NCBI RefSeq assembly: GCF_002699855.1
Contig: NZ_LKBW01000001.1
Location: 1-64,000, forward strand
DNA: 64,000 nt
From: Pseudomonas amygdali
GTDB taxonomy: Bacteria; Pseudomonadota; Gammaproteobacteria; Pseudomonadales; Pseudomonadaceae
Reading direction: 5' to 3'
Below, one piece after another: positions 18,262 to 27,808 of the stretch (the first letter of the stretch is position 1; the number at the start of each line of letters is the position of its first letter). Below the pieces are notes generated by a model. The model was not told the DNA's origin and ran no database searches. It saw only the letters and a program-made list of their open reading frames with translations. The translations under genes were made by a program, and so were the position numbers.

Positions 18262-19221
18262 ATGAGCGTTCGCCTAGGGATTGTCATGGACCCCATTGAG
18301 CGCATTTCCTATAAAAAGGACAGCTCGCTGGCCATGCTCCTTGCCGCACAGGAACGCGGCTGGTCGCTGTTCTATATGGAACAGAAAGACCTGTATCAGG
18401 ACGCTGGCCAGGCCCGCGCGCGCATGAAGCCGCTCAAGGTGTTTGCCGATCCGGCCAAATGGTTCGAGTTCGAAGCCGAAGTCGACGCAGGTCTCGACGA
18501 CCTGGACGTGATTCTGATGCGCAAGGACCCGCCGTTCGACATGGAATTCGTCTACGCCACCTATTTGCTGGAACAGGCCGAGCGTGCAGGCGTGCTGGTC
18601 GTCAACAAGCCGCAGAGCCTGCGTGGCTGCAACGAGAAGCTGTTCGCCACGCTGTTCCCCCAATGCACCCCGCCGACCCTGGTCAGTCGCCGCGCAGATA
18701 TCATTCGTGAATTCGCCGAAAAGCACGGCGACGTCATCCTCAAGCCGTTGGACGGCATGGGCGGCGCGTCGATCTTCCGCCATCGGGCGGGCGATCCGAA
18801 CCTGTCGGTGATCCTTGAAACCCTGACCGCCCACGGCACACAGCAAATCATGGCGCAGGGCTACCTGCCCGCCATCAAGGACGGCGACAAGCGCATCCTG
18901 ATGGTCGATGGCGAACCAGTCCCGTATTGCCTGGCGCGCATCCCTGCCGCAGGTGAAACACGTGGCAACCTGGCCGCAGGCGGGCGTGGCGAAGCCCGTC
19001 CGCTGAGCGACAAGGACCGCTGGATCGCCGAGCAGATCGGCCCCACCCTGCGCGAAAAAGGCCTGTTGTTCGTCGGCCTCGACGTGATCGGTGAGCACCT
19101 GACCGAAATCAACGTCACCAGCCCGACCTGCATCCGCGAAATCGACAACGCCTTCGGCACCAATATTGGTGGGCTGCTGATGGACGCGATCGAGAAGAAG
19201 TTGCAGGCGCGCAAGGGCTGA
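18262..19221 (+). CDS. gshB: Glutathione synthetase
   Basis: A 319-residue ATP-grasp enzyme that joins gamma-glutamylcysteine and glycine to make glutathione in the cytosol. The start MSVRLGIVMDPIERISYKKDS at 18262 has GAGGA upstream and fits the usual family length. ATP-grasp signatures include KPLDGMGGASIFR and, near the C-terminus, TEINVTSPTCIREID. Upstream open sequence from 18166 is in frame but not family-like. Its position next to pilG and tonB3 is as in P. aeruginosa. Confidence 0.95.
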   Translation: MSVRLGIVMDPIERISYKKDSSLAMLLAAQERGWSLFYMEQKDLYQDAGQARARMKPLKVFADPAKWFEFEAEVDAGLDDLDVILMRKDPPFDMEFVYATYLLEQAERAGVLVVNKPQSLRGCNEKLFATLFPQCTPPTLVSRRADIIREFAEKHGDVILKPLDGMGGASIFRHRAGDPNLSVILETLTAHGTQQIMAQGYLPAIKDGDKRILMVDGEPVPYCLARIPAAGETRGNLAAGGRGEARPLSDKDRWIAEQIGPTLREKGLLFVGLDVIGEHLTEINVTSPTCIREIDNAFGTNIGGLLMDAIEKKLQARKG

Positions 19222-19377
19222 TCAACGACTGACGCCGCTGACCACGGTTCAAACCGTGCGCCGCGGCGTCCCTTCGTCTGATCCGCAACAGAGCTTCGCC
19301 GTACATTGCGTTATCATGCGCCACCTGTAACACGACACGGATTTTGACATGCAGGCTGACGAGATGCTGAACCGCCA

Positions 19378-20280
19378 ATGACATCCATGGCCAGAAACGA
19401 CCTTCCCCTCGAACTCGCCAATATGGGTGTGCGTCCTGCCGATCGCCTGGGCTTCACCATGATGATCGCGGCGCTGGTCCACCTCGCGGTGATCCTTGGC
19501 GTGGGTTTCACCTATGTAAAGCCGGAGCAGATCTCGCAGACCCTGGAAATCACCCTCGCTACGTTCAAAAGTGAAGAAAAGCTTAAACAGGCGGATTTCC
19601 TGGCACAGGACGATCAGCAGGGCAGTGGCACGCTGGACAAGGCCGAAACGCTCAAGACCACCGAACTGGCGCCGTATCAGGACACCAAGGTCAACAAAGT
19701 CACCCCGCCTCCGGCCAGCAAGCCGGTGGTCAAGCAGGAAGCGCCAAAGACTGCCGTCGCGACCACTGCGCCCAGCCAGCAGAAAACCGTCGCCAAGCGC
19801 GATGAAGTCAAGCCCGAGCCAACCACCAAGGCCGCACCGACCTTTGACAGCTCGGAGCTGAGCAATGAAATTGCCAGCCTGGAAGCCGAACTGTCGACCG
19901 AGCAGCAGCTTTACGCCAAGCGTCCGAAGATCCACCGCCTCAATGCGGCCTCGACCATGCGCGACAAAGGTGCCTGGTACAAGGACGACTGGCGCAAGAA
20001 GGTCGAGCGGGTCGGAAACCTGAACTATCCTGAAGAAGCACGACGCAAGCAGATCTACGGCAATTTGCGACTTCTTGTGTCAATCAATCGCGACGGCTCG
20101 TTGTATGAAGTGCTGGTGCTTGAATCATCAGGGCAACCTTTGCTGGATCAGGCAGCACAACGAATCGTGCGTCTGGCGGCACCTTTTGCGCCGTTCACCG
20201 GCGATCTGGCCGACATCGACAGGCTGGAGATCATCCGCACCTGGAAATTTGCACGCGGCGACAAGCTGTCGAGTAATTGA
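19378..20280 (+). CDS. tonB3: TonB-family energy transducer, TonB3 type
   Basis: A 300-residue protein. A membrane anchor lies at about residues 25-45 (FTMMIAALVHLAVILGVG) after a short cytoplasmic start. A long Lys/Pro/Ala-rich periplasmic linker follows, and then a C-terminal TonB domain (NLNYPEEARRKQIYGNLRL, IVRLAAPFAPF, LEIIRTWKF). TonB proteins pass proton-motive energy to outer-membrane receptors. In P. aeruginosa the TonB3 gene sits next to pilG and affects twitching, so a link to pilus function is inferred from position. A second in-frame ATG at 19387 is also possible as start. Confidence 0.88.
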   Translation: MTSMARNDLPLELANMGVRPADRLGFTMMIAALVHLAVILGVGFTYVKPEQISQTLEITLATFKSEEKLKQADFLAQDDQQGSGTLDKAETLKTTELAPYQDTKVNKVTPPPASKPVVKQEAPKTAVATTAPSQQKTVAKRDEVKPEPTTKAAPTFDSSELSNEIASLEAELSTEQQLYAKRPKIHRLNAASTMRDKGAWYKDDWRKKVERVGNLNYPEEARRKQIYGNLRLLVSINRDGSLYEVLVLESSGQPLLDQAAQRIVRLAAPFAPFTGDLADIDRLEIIRTWKFARGDKLSSN

Positions 20281-20290
20281 ATTTTTTGCA

Positions 20291-20321
20291 AACTGACACT
20301 CGACACGTACAAGTGTCAGTT
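20291..20321. repeat. Inverted repeat between tonB3 and yqgE
   Basis: AACTGACACT (20291-20300) and AGTGTCAGTT (20312-20321) form a perfect 10-bp stem with an 11-base loop, 10 bases after the tonB3 stop. No T run follows on either strand, so it is not a clear intrinsic terminator. It could be a partial terminator or a protein site. Confidence 0.5.
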
Positions 20322-20355
20322 GTCAGGCGCGCAAGGCAACGCCAAACTAGGACTC

Positions 20356-20928
20356 ATGAAAAAAGTCTCCCCGAGTTATCTAAAGCACCAGTTCCTGATC
20401 GCCATGCCGCACATGCACGACGAGAACTTTGCTCAGACCTTGACCTACGTTGTCGAGCACAACGCCAATGGCGCAATGGGGCTGGTGATCAACCGCCCGC
20501 AAAGCCTGACCTTGGCGGATGTACTCGAACAACTGCGACCGGAGCTTCCTGCGCCCAAACGCTGCCAGGAAATCGCCATACATTCGGGTGGCCCGGTGCA
20601 GACCGATCGCGGCTTTGTCCTGCATCCCAGCGGCCAGACGTTTCAGGCCACAGTCAATCTTCCCGGCGGGATTTCGCTATCGACCTCCCAGGACGTGCTG
20701 TTTTCCATCGCTGATGGATACGGGCCTGATCAAAATGTGATCACCTTCGGCTATGCAGGGTGGGACGCAGGCCAACTGGATGCGGAAATGGCCGATAATG
20801 CCTGGCTGACCTGCTCGTTAGACCCGGCCATCCTGTTCGATGTCGACAGCGAGCAACGCCTGGATGCGGCAGCCAGACGCCTAGGCATCAATCTCAACCT
20901 CATATCGACCCAGGCAGGACACGCTTGA
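20356..20928 (+). CDS. yqgE: YqgE/AlgH family protein
   Basis: A 190-residue protein from the ATG at 20356 (MKKVSPSYLKHQFLIAMPHM), preceded by AGGA. Family hallmarks are FAQTLTYVVEHNANGAMGLVINRP, the SGGPVQTDRGFVLH segment and GYAGWDAGQL. The biochemical role of YqgE/AlgH is not established. The gene overlaps ruvX by one base (TGATG), so the two are probably co-translated, and this pairing is widely conserved. Confidence 0.9.
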   Translation: MKKVSPSYLKHQFLIAMPHMHDENFAQTLTYVVEHNANGAMGLVINRPQSLTLADVLEQLRPELPAPKRCQEIAIHSGGPVQTDRGFVLHPSGQTFQATVNLPGGISLSTSQDVLFSIADGYGPDQNVITFGYAGWDAGQLDAEMADNAWLTCSLDPAILFDVDSEQRLDAAARRLGINLNLISTQAGHA

Positions 20929-21368
20929 TGGCCGCTTTACGGCTGCTGCTGGGGATTGATTACGGCACCAAACAGATCGGCGTTGCAGTCGGCCAGGCGA
21001 TTACCGGCCAGGCACGTGAACTCTGCACGCTCAAGGCGCAGAATGGCGTGCCGGACTGGGACAAGGTCCAGGCGCTGATCAACGAGTGGAAACCTGATGC
21101 GATCGTGGTGGGTCTGCCGTTGAACATGGACGGCACGCCCAGCGACATGAGCGCGCGCGCGGAAAAGTTTTCGCGCAAGCTCAACGGACGCTTTGGTGTA
21201 ACGGTCTACACCCATGATGAACGCCTGACCACCTTCGAAGCCAAGGGCGAGCGCATGGCGCGCGGCGGCCAGAAGGGCAGCTATCGCGACAATCCGGTGG
21301 ATGCCATTGCCGCTGCGCTATTGCTGCAAGGCTGGCTGGATGAGCACCCCGAACTGTTGAATGTGTGA
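20928..21368 (+). CDS. ruvX: RuvX/YqgF Holliday-junction resolvase-like protein
   Basis: A 146-residue RNase H-fold protein. LLLGIDYGTKQIGVAVG carries the first acidic residue, VVGLPLNMDGT is the second motif, HDERLTTFEA the third, and the C-terminal DNPVDAIAAALLLQGWLD the last. It is called a putative pre-16S rRNA nuclease or Holliday-junction resolvase. The start at 20928 shares its A with the yqgE stop. Confidence 0.92.
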   Translation: MAALRLLLGIDYGTKQIGVAVGQAITGQARELCTLKAQNGVPDWDKVQALINEWKPDAIVVGLPLNMDGTPSDMSARAEKFSRKLNGRFGVTVYTHDERLTTFEAKGERMARGGQKGSYRDNPVDAIAAALLLQGWLDEHPELLNV

Positions 21369-21466
21369 CTTTTTCTGCCTTTATCGCTTCGAGATACCCG
21401 GATTCCACGTTATCGCTTGAGCATCGCGCCACGGACCGACGCTGCCCGAGCCTCTAAGGAGCAACC

Positions 21467-21979
21467 ATGAGCCTGCCCGATCCCGCCGAACTGATTCGTC
21501 AGATGGCCACTGACCTGAACGCTCACCTGAGCAAGCGCGGCATCAGCGACCCTCGTTTCATTGGTATCCGCACTGGCGGTGTATGGGTTGCCCAGGCGCT
21601 GCTAAAGGCACTGAACAACCCCGCTCCGCTCGGCACCCTGGACGTTTCGTTCTATCGCGATGACTTCAGCCAGAACGGCCTGCACCCTCAAGTGCGACCT
21701 TCGGACCTGCCGTTCGAAATAGAAGGGCAGCATCTGGTGCTGATCGATGACGTGCTGATGAGTGGTCGTACTGTCCGCGCCGCCCTCAATGAACTGTTCG
21801 ACTACGGCCGCCCGGCCAGCGTCACGCTGGTCTGCCTGCTGGACCTGGACGCCGGTGAACTGCCGATCCGCCCGAATGTGGTTGGCGCGACTCTGTCGCT
21901 GGCACCCGATGAACGCATCAAGCTGTCCGGCCCAGAGCCGCTGGCGCTCGAACTTCAAGACCTCTCCACCGCCCTTTAA
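21467..21979 (+). CDS. pyrR: PyrR, bifunctional pyrimidine operon regulator / uracil phosphoribosyltransferase
   Basis: A 170-residue type I phosphoribosyltransferase. The PRPP loop is [19 protein letters not shown] near residues 88-106, and [12 protein letters not shown] forms the phosphate loop. AAGGAG precedes the ATG. PyrR senses pyrimidine nucleotides; in Bacillus it binds mRNA, while in pseudomonads I recall it affecting pyr gene transcription. No anti-terminator structure was recognised upstream. It starts the pyrR-pyrB-pyrC' group, 12 bp before pyrB. Confidence 0.93.
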   Translation: MSLPDPAELIRQMATDLNAHLSKRGISDPRFIGIRTGGVWVAQALLKALNNPAPLGTLDVSFYRDDFSQNGLHPQVRPSDLPFEIEGQHLVLIDDVLMSGRTVRAALNELFDYGRPASVTLVCLLDLDAGELPIRPNVVGATLSLAPDERIKLSGPEPLALELQDLSTAL

Positions 21980-21991
21980 GAGTCCATTGCG

Positions 21992-22996
21992 ATGACGCCT
22001 CTCGACGCCAAGCGCCCGCTGCAGCTCAACCACTTGGGCCAGCTGCGCCATTTCCTGTCTCTGGACGGCTTGCCCCGCGAGCTGCTTACCGAAATTCTCG
22101 ACACGGCCGACTCGTTCCTTGAAGTCGGCGCCCGGGCGGTCAAGAAAGTCCCGTTGTTGCGCGGCAAGACGGTGTGCAACGTGTTCTTCGAGAACTCCAC
22201 CCGTACCCGCACCACCTTTGAACTGGCTGCGCAGCGGCTGTCGGCCGACGTGATCACGCTGAACGTCTCGACCTCGTCCACCAGCAAAGGCGAAACGCTG
22301 TTCGATACCTTGCGCAACCTTGAGGCGATGGCCGCCGACATGTTCGTTGTGCGTCACGCAGATTCAGGCGCTGCGCACTTCATCGCCGAACACGTATGCC
22401 CGGATGTCGCGATCATCAACGGCGGCGATGGCCGCCACGCACACCCGACCCAGGGCATGCTCGACATGCTGACGATTCGTCGGCACAAGGGCGGCTTTGA
22501 AAACCTGTCGGTGGCCATCGTCGGCGACATCCTGCATTCACGGGTAGCACGCTCCAACATGCTCGCACTCCAGGCGCTCGGCTGCCCGGACATCCGCGTG
22601 ATAGGGCCGAAAACCCTGCTGCCGGTCGGCGTCGAACAATACGGGGTGAAGGTCTACACCGACCTCAACGAAGGTTTGAAGGACGTGGACGTGGTGATCA
22701 TGCTGCGCCTGCAACGCGAACGCATGACCGGTGGACTGCTGCCCAGCGAAGGCGAGTTCTACCGTCTGTTCGGCCTGACCACCGCGCGCCTTGCGGCCGC
22801 GAAGCCGGATGCGATTGTCATGCACCCCGGCCCGATCAACCGCGGCGTGGAGATCGAATCGGCAGTGGCCGACGGCGCGCATTCGGTGATTCTCAATCAA
22901 GTGACCTACGGCATCGCAATCCGCATGGCAGTGCTGTCCATGGCCATGAGCGGGCAAAACGCACAACGTCAATTCGAACAGGAGAACGCCCAGTGA
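21992..22996 (+). CDS. pyrB: Aspartate carbamoyltransferase catalytic chain
   Basis: A 334-residue enzyme of pyrimidine synthesis that condenses carbamoyl phosphate and aspartate. The carbamoyl-phosphate loop is [20 protein letters not shown], and [19 protein letters not shown] and [13 protein letters not shown] are typical. The 3' end overlaps pyrC' by 4 bp (ATGA overlap). In pseudomonads the catalytic chain assembles with the inactive PyrC' protein, and the overlap fits a fixed stoichiometry. Confidence 0.96.
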   Translation: MTPLDAKRPLQLNHLGQLRHFLSLDGLPRELLTEILDTADSFLEVGARAVKKVPLLRGKTVCNVFFENSTRTRTTFELAAQRLSADVITLNVSTSSTSKGETLFDTLRNLEAMAADMFVVRHADSGAAHFIAEHVCPDVAIINGGDGRHAHPTQGMLDMLTIRRHKGGFENLSVAIVGDILHSRVARSNMLALQALGCPDIRVIGPKTLLPVGVEQYGVKVYTDLNEGLKDVDVVIMLRLQRERMTGGLLPSEGEFYRLFGLTTARLAAAKPDAIVMHPGPINRGVEIESAVADGAHSVILNQVTYGIAIRMAVLSMAMSGQNAQRQFEQENAQ

Positions 22997-24264
22997 AGCT
23001 CAGCATCCTCGGCGCTCGCGTCATCGACCCGGTCAGCGGGATGGATCAGGTTACCGACCTGCATGTTGAAGCAGGCAAGCTCACCGCTATCGGTGCCGCC
23101 CCGGAGGGTTTCGAGCCCACCCAGATCATCGATGCTGCCGGACTGGTCGCAGCACCCGGTCTGGTCGACCTCAACGTGTCCCTGCGCGAGCCGGGCTACA
23201 GCCGCAAAGGCAGCATCGCCAGCGAAACCCGCGCGGCGGTGGCAGGCGGCGTGACCAGCCTGTGCTGCCCGCCGCAGACCAAACCGGTGCTCGACACCTC
23301 GGCGGTGGCCGAACTGATTCTGGACCGCGCCCGTGAAGCCGGTTTCAGCAAGGTGTTTCCTGTTGGCGCACTGAGCAAGGGCCTGGAAGGCGAACAACTG
23401 GCAGAGTTGATCGCCCTGCGCGACGCTGGCTGCGTGGCGTTCGGCAACGGTCTGAGCAGCTTCAGCAACACCCGTACGCTGTGCCGGGCGCTGGAATATG
23501 CGGCCACCTTCGACCTGACGGTGATTTTCAATTCGCAGGATCGTGATCTGGCCGAAGGCGGTCTGGCGCACGATGGCGCGACGGCGGCGTTTCTGGGTCT
23601 GGCGGGCATCCCCGAGACGGCCGAGACAGTGGCGCTGGCTCGCGACCTGTTGCTGGTCGAGCAAAGCGGTGTGCGCGCACATTTCAGCCAGTTGACCAGT
23701 GCGCGTGGTGCGGCGCTGATTGCCCAGGCGCAGGCACGAGGTCTGCCAGTGACAGCGGATGTGGCGTTGTATCAGTTGATTCTGACTGACGAGGCGCTGA
23801 TCGACTTCTCCAGCCTCTATCACGTCCAGCCGCCACTGCGCACTCGCGCAGACCGCGATGGTCTGCGTGAAGCGGTGAAGAGCGGTGTCATTCAGGCGAT
23901 TTCCAGCCATCACCAGCCGCATGAGCGTGACGCCAAGCTGGCACCGTTTGGCGCTACGGAACCGGGCATCAGCAGTGTGGAGTTGCTGTTGCCGCTGGCC
24001 ATGACGCTGGTGGATGACGGCCTGCTCGACCTGCCGACCCTGATCGCGCGCCTGAGCAGCGGCCCCGCCGCGGCGCTGCGCCTGCCGGCCGGCAAGCTGA
24101 GTGCCGGTGCGCCAGCGGATATCGTCCTGTTCGACCCTGCCGCCTCGACGGTTGCGGGCGAGACCTGGCTGTCAAAAGGCGAAAACTGCCCATTCATCGG
24201 CCACTGCCTGCCCGGCTCGATACGCTACACGCTGGTGGATGGACGGATCAGTTACAGCCGTTGA
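22993..24264 (+). CDS. pyrC': PyrC', dihydroorotase-like non-catalytic partner of aspartate carbamoyltransferase
   Basis: A 423-residue protein with a dihydroorotase fold. The zinc-binding HxH of active enzymes is gone: where active family members read D-x-H-x-H-x-R, this one reads [16 protein letters not shown]. The rest is family-like ([37 protein letters not shown], a C-terminal VDGRISYS). In Pseudomonas such PyrC' proteins hold the ATCase dodecamer together without catalysis. True dihydroorotase activity must come from another gene outside the window. Confidence 0.92.
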   Translation: MKLSILGARVIDPVSGMDQVTDLHVEAGKLTAIGAAPEGFEPTQIIDAAGLVAAPGLVDLNVSLREPGYSRKGSIASETRAAVAGGVTSLCCPPQTKPVLDTSAVAELILDRAREAGFSKVFPVGALSKGLEGEQLAELIALRDAGCVAFGNGLSSFSNTRTLCRALEYAATFDLTVIFNSQDRDLAEGGLAHDGATAAFLGLAGIPETAETVALARDLLLVEQSGVRAHFSQLTSARGAALIAQAQARGLPVTADVALYQLILTDEALIDFSSLYHVQPPLRTRADRDGLREAVKSGVIQAISSHHQPHERDAKLAPFGATEPGISSVELLLPLAMTLVDDGLLDLPTLIARLSSGPAAALRLPAGKLSAGAPADIVLFDPAASTVAGETWLSKGENCPFIGHCLPGSIRYTLVDGRISYSR

Positions 24265-24303
24265 GGCACTACGCTCAGACCAGCGAAGGAGAGCGAGACC
24301 TCT

Positions 24304-24534
24304 GTAGAAGCGGACCGGGCGACGCTTCGCTTGTCCGCGAAGACAGTGTGTCAGTCGATGTATTCTCGGCGATCATAAAGCCCCCTTCGCGAACAAGTTC
24401 GCTCCCACGCCCTTCGGCCAGAGGCTTTAATGATGGGGCTTCTGTAGGAGCGGACTTGTCCGCGAAGACTGTAATTCAATCGATGAACTTTCGGTGAATG
24501 TAACGGCCCATTCGCGAACAAGTTCGCTCCCACG
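24304..24534. repeat. REP cluster, family B (four units)
   Basis: Four units of the AGCGGACTTGTCCGCGAAG palindrome type occur in alternating orientation: 24304-24344 (degenerate), 24384-24409 (inverted, TTCGCGAACAAGTTCGCTCC), 24442-24468, and 24510-24533 (inverted). They form two inverted pairs that could fold into hairpins. The gap 24265-24582 between pyrC' and the TM2 gene otherwise shows nothing. Confidence 0.88.
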
Positions 24535-24582
24535 CCCTGCGGGCAGAAGCCCTGACGCTCTGCGTCCGCCGCTGAGCAAGCC

Positions 24583-24987
24583 TCACCCGCGCTGGGCGTT
24601 CTTCATCGAGATCTGGTCATTCAGGGTCCAGAAGTCATACAGAATCCCCAAGAGAAACAACCCGCCCGTGCACAGGTAGATAATGCCGGTGATCCACTTG
24701 CCCTGATACATGCGGTGCACACCAAACAGGCCCAGGAAGGTCAGGAGGATCCACGCCAGGCTGTAATCGGTGGAACCTGAGGTAAAGCGCAGGTCGGCTT
24801 CGCGGTCCATCGAAGGGATCAGAAACAGGTCGATCAGCCAGCCGATACCAAACAGACCGAAGGTGAAGAACCAGATGGTCCCGGTCACCGGCTTGCCGTA
24901 GTAAAAGCGATGCGCCCCCAGGAACCCGAAAATCCACATCAGGTAGCCCATGACCTTGCTGTGCGTGTCCGAACGATAGGCGTTCAT
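24583..24987 (-). CDS. TM2-domain membrane protein
   Basis: A 134-residue protein from the ATG at 24987 (MNAYRSDTHSKVMGYLMWIF), preceded by AGAGGG. It contains two TM2-like halves: residues about 12-60 (GFLGAHRFYYGKPVTGTIWF...LIDLFLIPSM) and about 72-125 (GLFGVHRMYQGKWITGIIYL...LYDFWTL). Each half has two helices and the conserved HR-Y-G pattern. It is probably an inner-membrane protein. No function is established for bacterial TM2 proteins. Confidence 0.82.
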   Translation of the reverse strand: MNAYRSDTHSKVMGYLMWIFGFLGAHRFYYGKPVTGTIWFFTFGLFGIGWLIDLFLIPSMDREADLRFTSGSTDYSLAWILLTFLGLFGVHRMYQGKWITGIIYLCTGGLFLLGILYDFWTLNDQISMKNAQRG

Positions 24988-25237
24988 TTTTACCCTCTTT
25001 GCGCTGATAGAAAAAAATACATAACAAATTTGTGACTTGGTTTCCCTCTTCCGACGTATGGCACACGAGGCGGTTTTATGCCGCCAAGCCCTTGTCGTTA
25101 AAGGGATTAGCAAGAAAAAAGAAAGAGTCTGTCGCATAAAACGCAATGATATCAGTGTGATGCGCTCGACAAATGGGGTCAGATTTTCCGAAAAAGCTGT
25201 TATAAAGTTGCGCGCTGACCACTACGAGCCCTGCCGA

Positions 25238-25915
25238 ATGCGTCCTTTTTTCAAGACATGGCTAACCATTTGCCTTTTTATGCCACTGGCCGCCCACGCC
25301 ACCAATCGTGAGCAACAACTTCCTGCGAGCTTCACGGGCTACACCGCCAAAAGTCACTCTTCACCGGCACTCGCGACTCGCAATGCACCTCAGGAAGCCA
25401 CACCAGTATCCGTTCACCCCAAAAACGCCCGCGCCTCCAAGCCTGTTTCACGCAAGAACGCCAGCAAGGCCACCTTGCAGGCGTCGGCTGCTGTCCCTGC
25501 CAAACAGGGCAATGCCGTCGTAAAACGCGCCCTGCAGGCTGTCGGTACGCCTTACCGCTGGGGCGGCACCACGCCCGGCAAGGGCCTGGACTGCAGCGGG
25601 CTGGTCAAATATGCCTACACGGATGTGCGTGAGGTCGACCTACCACGCACCTCCAATGCCATGGCCCAGGGTCATGGTCAGACGGTGGATCGCAAGGATC
25701 TGAAACCCGGTGACCTGCTGTTCTTCAATATCAAGAGCCGCAACATCAACCACGTCGCCATTTACCTGGGCGACAACAAGTTCGTTCATGCGCCGCGCCG
25801 TGGCAAGGCGGTAACTGTCGATACGCTGAACAAACCGTACTGGAACAGTCACTACAAGATCGCCAAGCGCGTTCTGCCAAAACAGCCCGGCCAGATGCGC
25901 GTGGTTCAGCGCTGA
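25238..25915 (+). CDS. NlpC/P60-family cell-wall hydrolase
   Basis: A 225-residue protein from the ATG at 25238: signal peptide (about residues 1-22), then a basic, disordered linker to about 95, then the NlpC/P60 domain. The catalytic Cys is in GLDCSGLVKYAY and the His in RNINHVAIYLGDN. PLRTS-type (DLPRTSNAMAQ) and LKPGDLLFF motifs are also present. It likely cuts peptide cross-links in periplasmic peptidoglycan. Earlier in-frame codons from 25037 lack family similarity. A perfect bidirectional terminator follows. Confidence 0.88.
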   Translation: MRPFFKTWLTICLFMPLAAHATNREQQLPASFTGYTAKSHSSPALATRNAPQEATPVSVHPKNARASKPVSRKNASKATLQASAAVPAKQGNAVVKRALQAVGTPYRWGGTTPGKGLDCSGLVKYAYTDVREVDLPRTSNAMAQGHGQTVDRKDLKPGDLLFFNIKSRNINHVAIYLGDNKFVHAPRRGKAVTVDTLNKPYWNSHYKIAKRVLPKQPGQMRVVQR

Positions 25916-25950
25916 TCCTGGCGTGAATCCGCAGTCCGCAAGCTGCATCT

Positions 25951-25988
25951 GAAAAAGGGGTCTTGAACGCGTTCAAGACCCCTTTTTC
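25951..25988. terminator. Bidirectional intrinsic terminator between the NlpC/P60 gene and pilT
   Basis: A perfect 38-bp palindrome with arms starting GAAAAAGGGGTCTTGAACG. Both ends carry A/T runs, so it can end transcripts from the rightward hydrolase gene and the leftward pilT gene. Confidence 0.93.
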
Positions 25989-26009
25989 GTTCCTGCAGCC
26001 TCCCTGCGA

Positions 26010-27044
26010 TCAGAAGTTATCCGGCACCTTGGCACGTTCGCGCGCGCTTTCGCGGGTGATCAGCCCCTTCTTCACCAGATCGGCCAGGCACATGTCCAGC
26101 GTCTGCATGCCCATCGAACCGCCGGTCTGGATAGACGAATACATCTGCGCCACCTTGTCCTCGCGAATCAGGTTACGGATGGCTGGGGTGCCCATCATGA
26201 TTTCATGCGCTGCCACGCGTCCGCCGCCGACCTTCTTGAGCAGCGCCTGCGAAACCACGGCGTGCAATGACTCGGAGAGCATCGAGCGAATCATCGATTT
26301 TTCCTGCGCCGGAAACACATCGACGATCCGGTCGATGGTCTTGGCTGCTGACGTGGTGTGCAGCGTGCCGAATACCAAGTGGCCGGTTTCAGCCGCGGTC
26401 AGCGCCAGGCGGATGGTCTCCAGGTCACGCATCTCACCGACCAGAATCACGTCCGGGTCTTCACGCAACGCCGAGCGCAGCGCCTCCGAGAAGCCCAGTG
26501 TGTCGCGGTGCACCTCGCGCTGGTTGACCAGGCACTTCTTCGACTCGTGGACGAATTCGATCGGGTCCTCGATGGTCAGGATGTGGTGATGCTTGTTGCA
26601 ATTGAGGTAGTCGATCATCGCCGCCAGCGTCGTCGACTTGCCTGAGCCGGTTGGCCCGGTGACCAGAATCAGGCCGCGTGCCACGTCGGTAATCTTCCGA
26701 AACACACTGCCCATCCCCAAGTCTTCCATGCTCAGGATTTTCGAGGGGATGGTACGAAACACCGCGCCTGCGCCGCGATTCTGGTTGAATGCATTGACCC
26801 GGAAACGCGCAACGCCCGGCACTTCAAAGGAAAAGTCGGTTTCCAGACGCTCCTCGAAATCCTGCCGTTGCTTGTCGTTCATGATGTCGTAGATCAGCGC
26901 CTTGACCTCCTTGGCGTCCAGCGGGGGCAGGTTGATACGCCTCACATCGCCGTCTACGCGGATCATCGGTGGCAGACCTGCAGAGAGGTGCAAGTCCGAC
27001 GCGCCCTGTTTGGCACTGAAGGCCAGCAGCTCGGTAATATCCAT
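26010..27044 (-). CDS. pilT: PilT, type IV pilus retraction ATPase
   Basis: A 344-residue secretion-type hexameric ATPase that powers pilus retraction. The start MDITELLAFSAKQGASDLHL at 27044 has GAGGAG just upstream. It has Walker A GPTGSGKSTT, an Asp box, Walker B LREDPDVILVGEMRDLET, a His box (GHLVFGTLHTTSAAKTIDR) and the PilT-specific TPAIRNLIRE motif. In P. aeruginosa pilU follows pilT; here the next element is a terminator, so pilU is not adjacent. It diverges from yggS with a 55-bp gap. Confidence 0.96.
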   Translation of the reverse strand: MDITELLAFSAKQGASDLHLSAGLPPMIRVDGDVRRINLPPLDAKEVKALIYDIMNDKQRQDFEERLETDFSFEVPGVARFRVNAFNQNRGAGAVFRTIPSKILSMEDLGMGSVFRKITDVARGLILVTGPTGSGKSTTLAAMIDYLNCNKHHHILTIEDPIEFVHESKKCLVNQREVHRDTLGFSEALRSALREDPDVILVGEMRDLETIRLALTAAETGHLVFGTLHTTSAAKTIDRIVDVFPAQEKSMIRSMLSESLHAVVSQALLKKVGGGRVAAHEIMMGTPAIRNLIREDKVAQMYSSIQTGGSMGMQTLDMCLADLVKKGLITRESARERAKVPDNF

Positions 27045-27099
27045 ACAGCTCCTCAATCACATAGAATGCCGCAGACTTTAGCCCTGCTGGCGCAAATCA

Positions 27100-27786
27100 A
27101 TGTCCACGATAGCAGCGAACATTTCAACGCTCGAACAACGAATTCGCGACGCAGCCCTCGCCGCCAACCGCGAACCGGCGTCCGTCGGCCTGCTGGCGGT
27201 GAGCAAAACCAAGCCCGCCGGCGACCTGCGTGAAGCTTACACCGCAGGCTTGCGCAACTTTGGCGAAAATTATTTACAGGAAGCATTGGGCAAACAGCTC
27301 GAACTGAGCGACCTGCCCTTGTGCTGGCACTTCATCGGCCCCATTCAATCGAACAAGACGCGCGCTATCGCCGAGAACTTCGCCTGGGTACATTCCGTGG
27401 ACCGCCTGAAAATCGCCCAACGCCTGTCCGAGCAACGCCCCGAGGCGCTTGAACCACTGAACATCTGCATTCAGGTGAACGTCAGTGGCGAAGCCAGCAA
27501 GTCGGGCTGCACGCCTCAGGACCTGCCGGCACTGGCCGCCGCCATCATCGCCCTGCCGCGACTGAAATTGCGTGGCCTCATGGCGATCCCCGAGCCCACA
27601 GACGACCCTGCTGCTCAGCATGCCTCGTTCGCCGCTGTGCGCACGTTGCAGGAGCAATTGAACCTGGCGCTCGACACACTTTCCATGGGCATGAGCCACG
27701 ACCTGGAAGCCGCCATTGCACAAGGCGCAACCTGGGTGCGTATCGGCACAGCTCTCTTTGGCGCCCGCGACTATGGTCAGCCATAA
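27100..27786 (+). CDS. yggS: YggS/PLP homeostasis protein
   Basis: A 228-residue PLP-binding TIM-barrel protein of the YggS/PipY/PROSC family, which buffers pyridoxal phosphate and affects amino-acid balance. It shows LLAVSKTKPAGDLREAYTAG with the PLP Lys, NFGENYLQEAL, WHFIGPIQSNKTR, and SMGMSHDLEAAIAQGATWVRIGTALFG. It starts a rightward run and lies 22 bp before proC, a pairing common in bacteria. Confidence 0.94.
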   Translation: MSTIAANISTLEQRIRDAALAANREPASVGLLAVSKTKPAGDLREAYTAGLRNFGENYLQEALGKQLELSDLPLCWHFIGPIQSNKTRAIAENFAWVHSVDRLKIAQRLSEQRPEALEPLNICIQVNVSGEASKSGCTPQDLPALAAAIIALPRLKLRGLMAIPEPTDDPAAQHASFAAVRTLQEQLNLALDTLSMGMSHDLEAAIAQGATWVRIGTALFGARDYGQP

Positions 27787-27808
27787 CCTTCCCCATAAGG
27801 ACCCCTTC

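Noticed and set aside
20291-20321. Intrinsic terminator after tonB3
   Set aside because: The stem is perfect but no T run follows on the coding strand, and yqgE starts 35 bp later. It is kept only as an inverted repeat.
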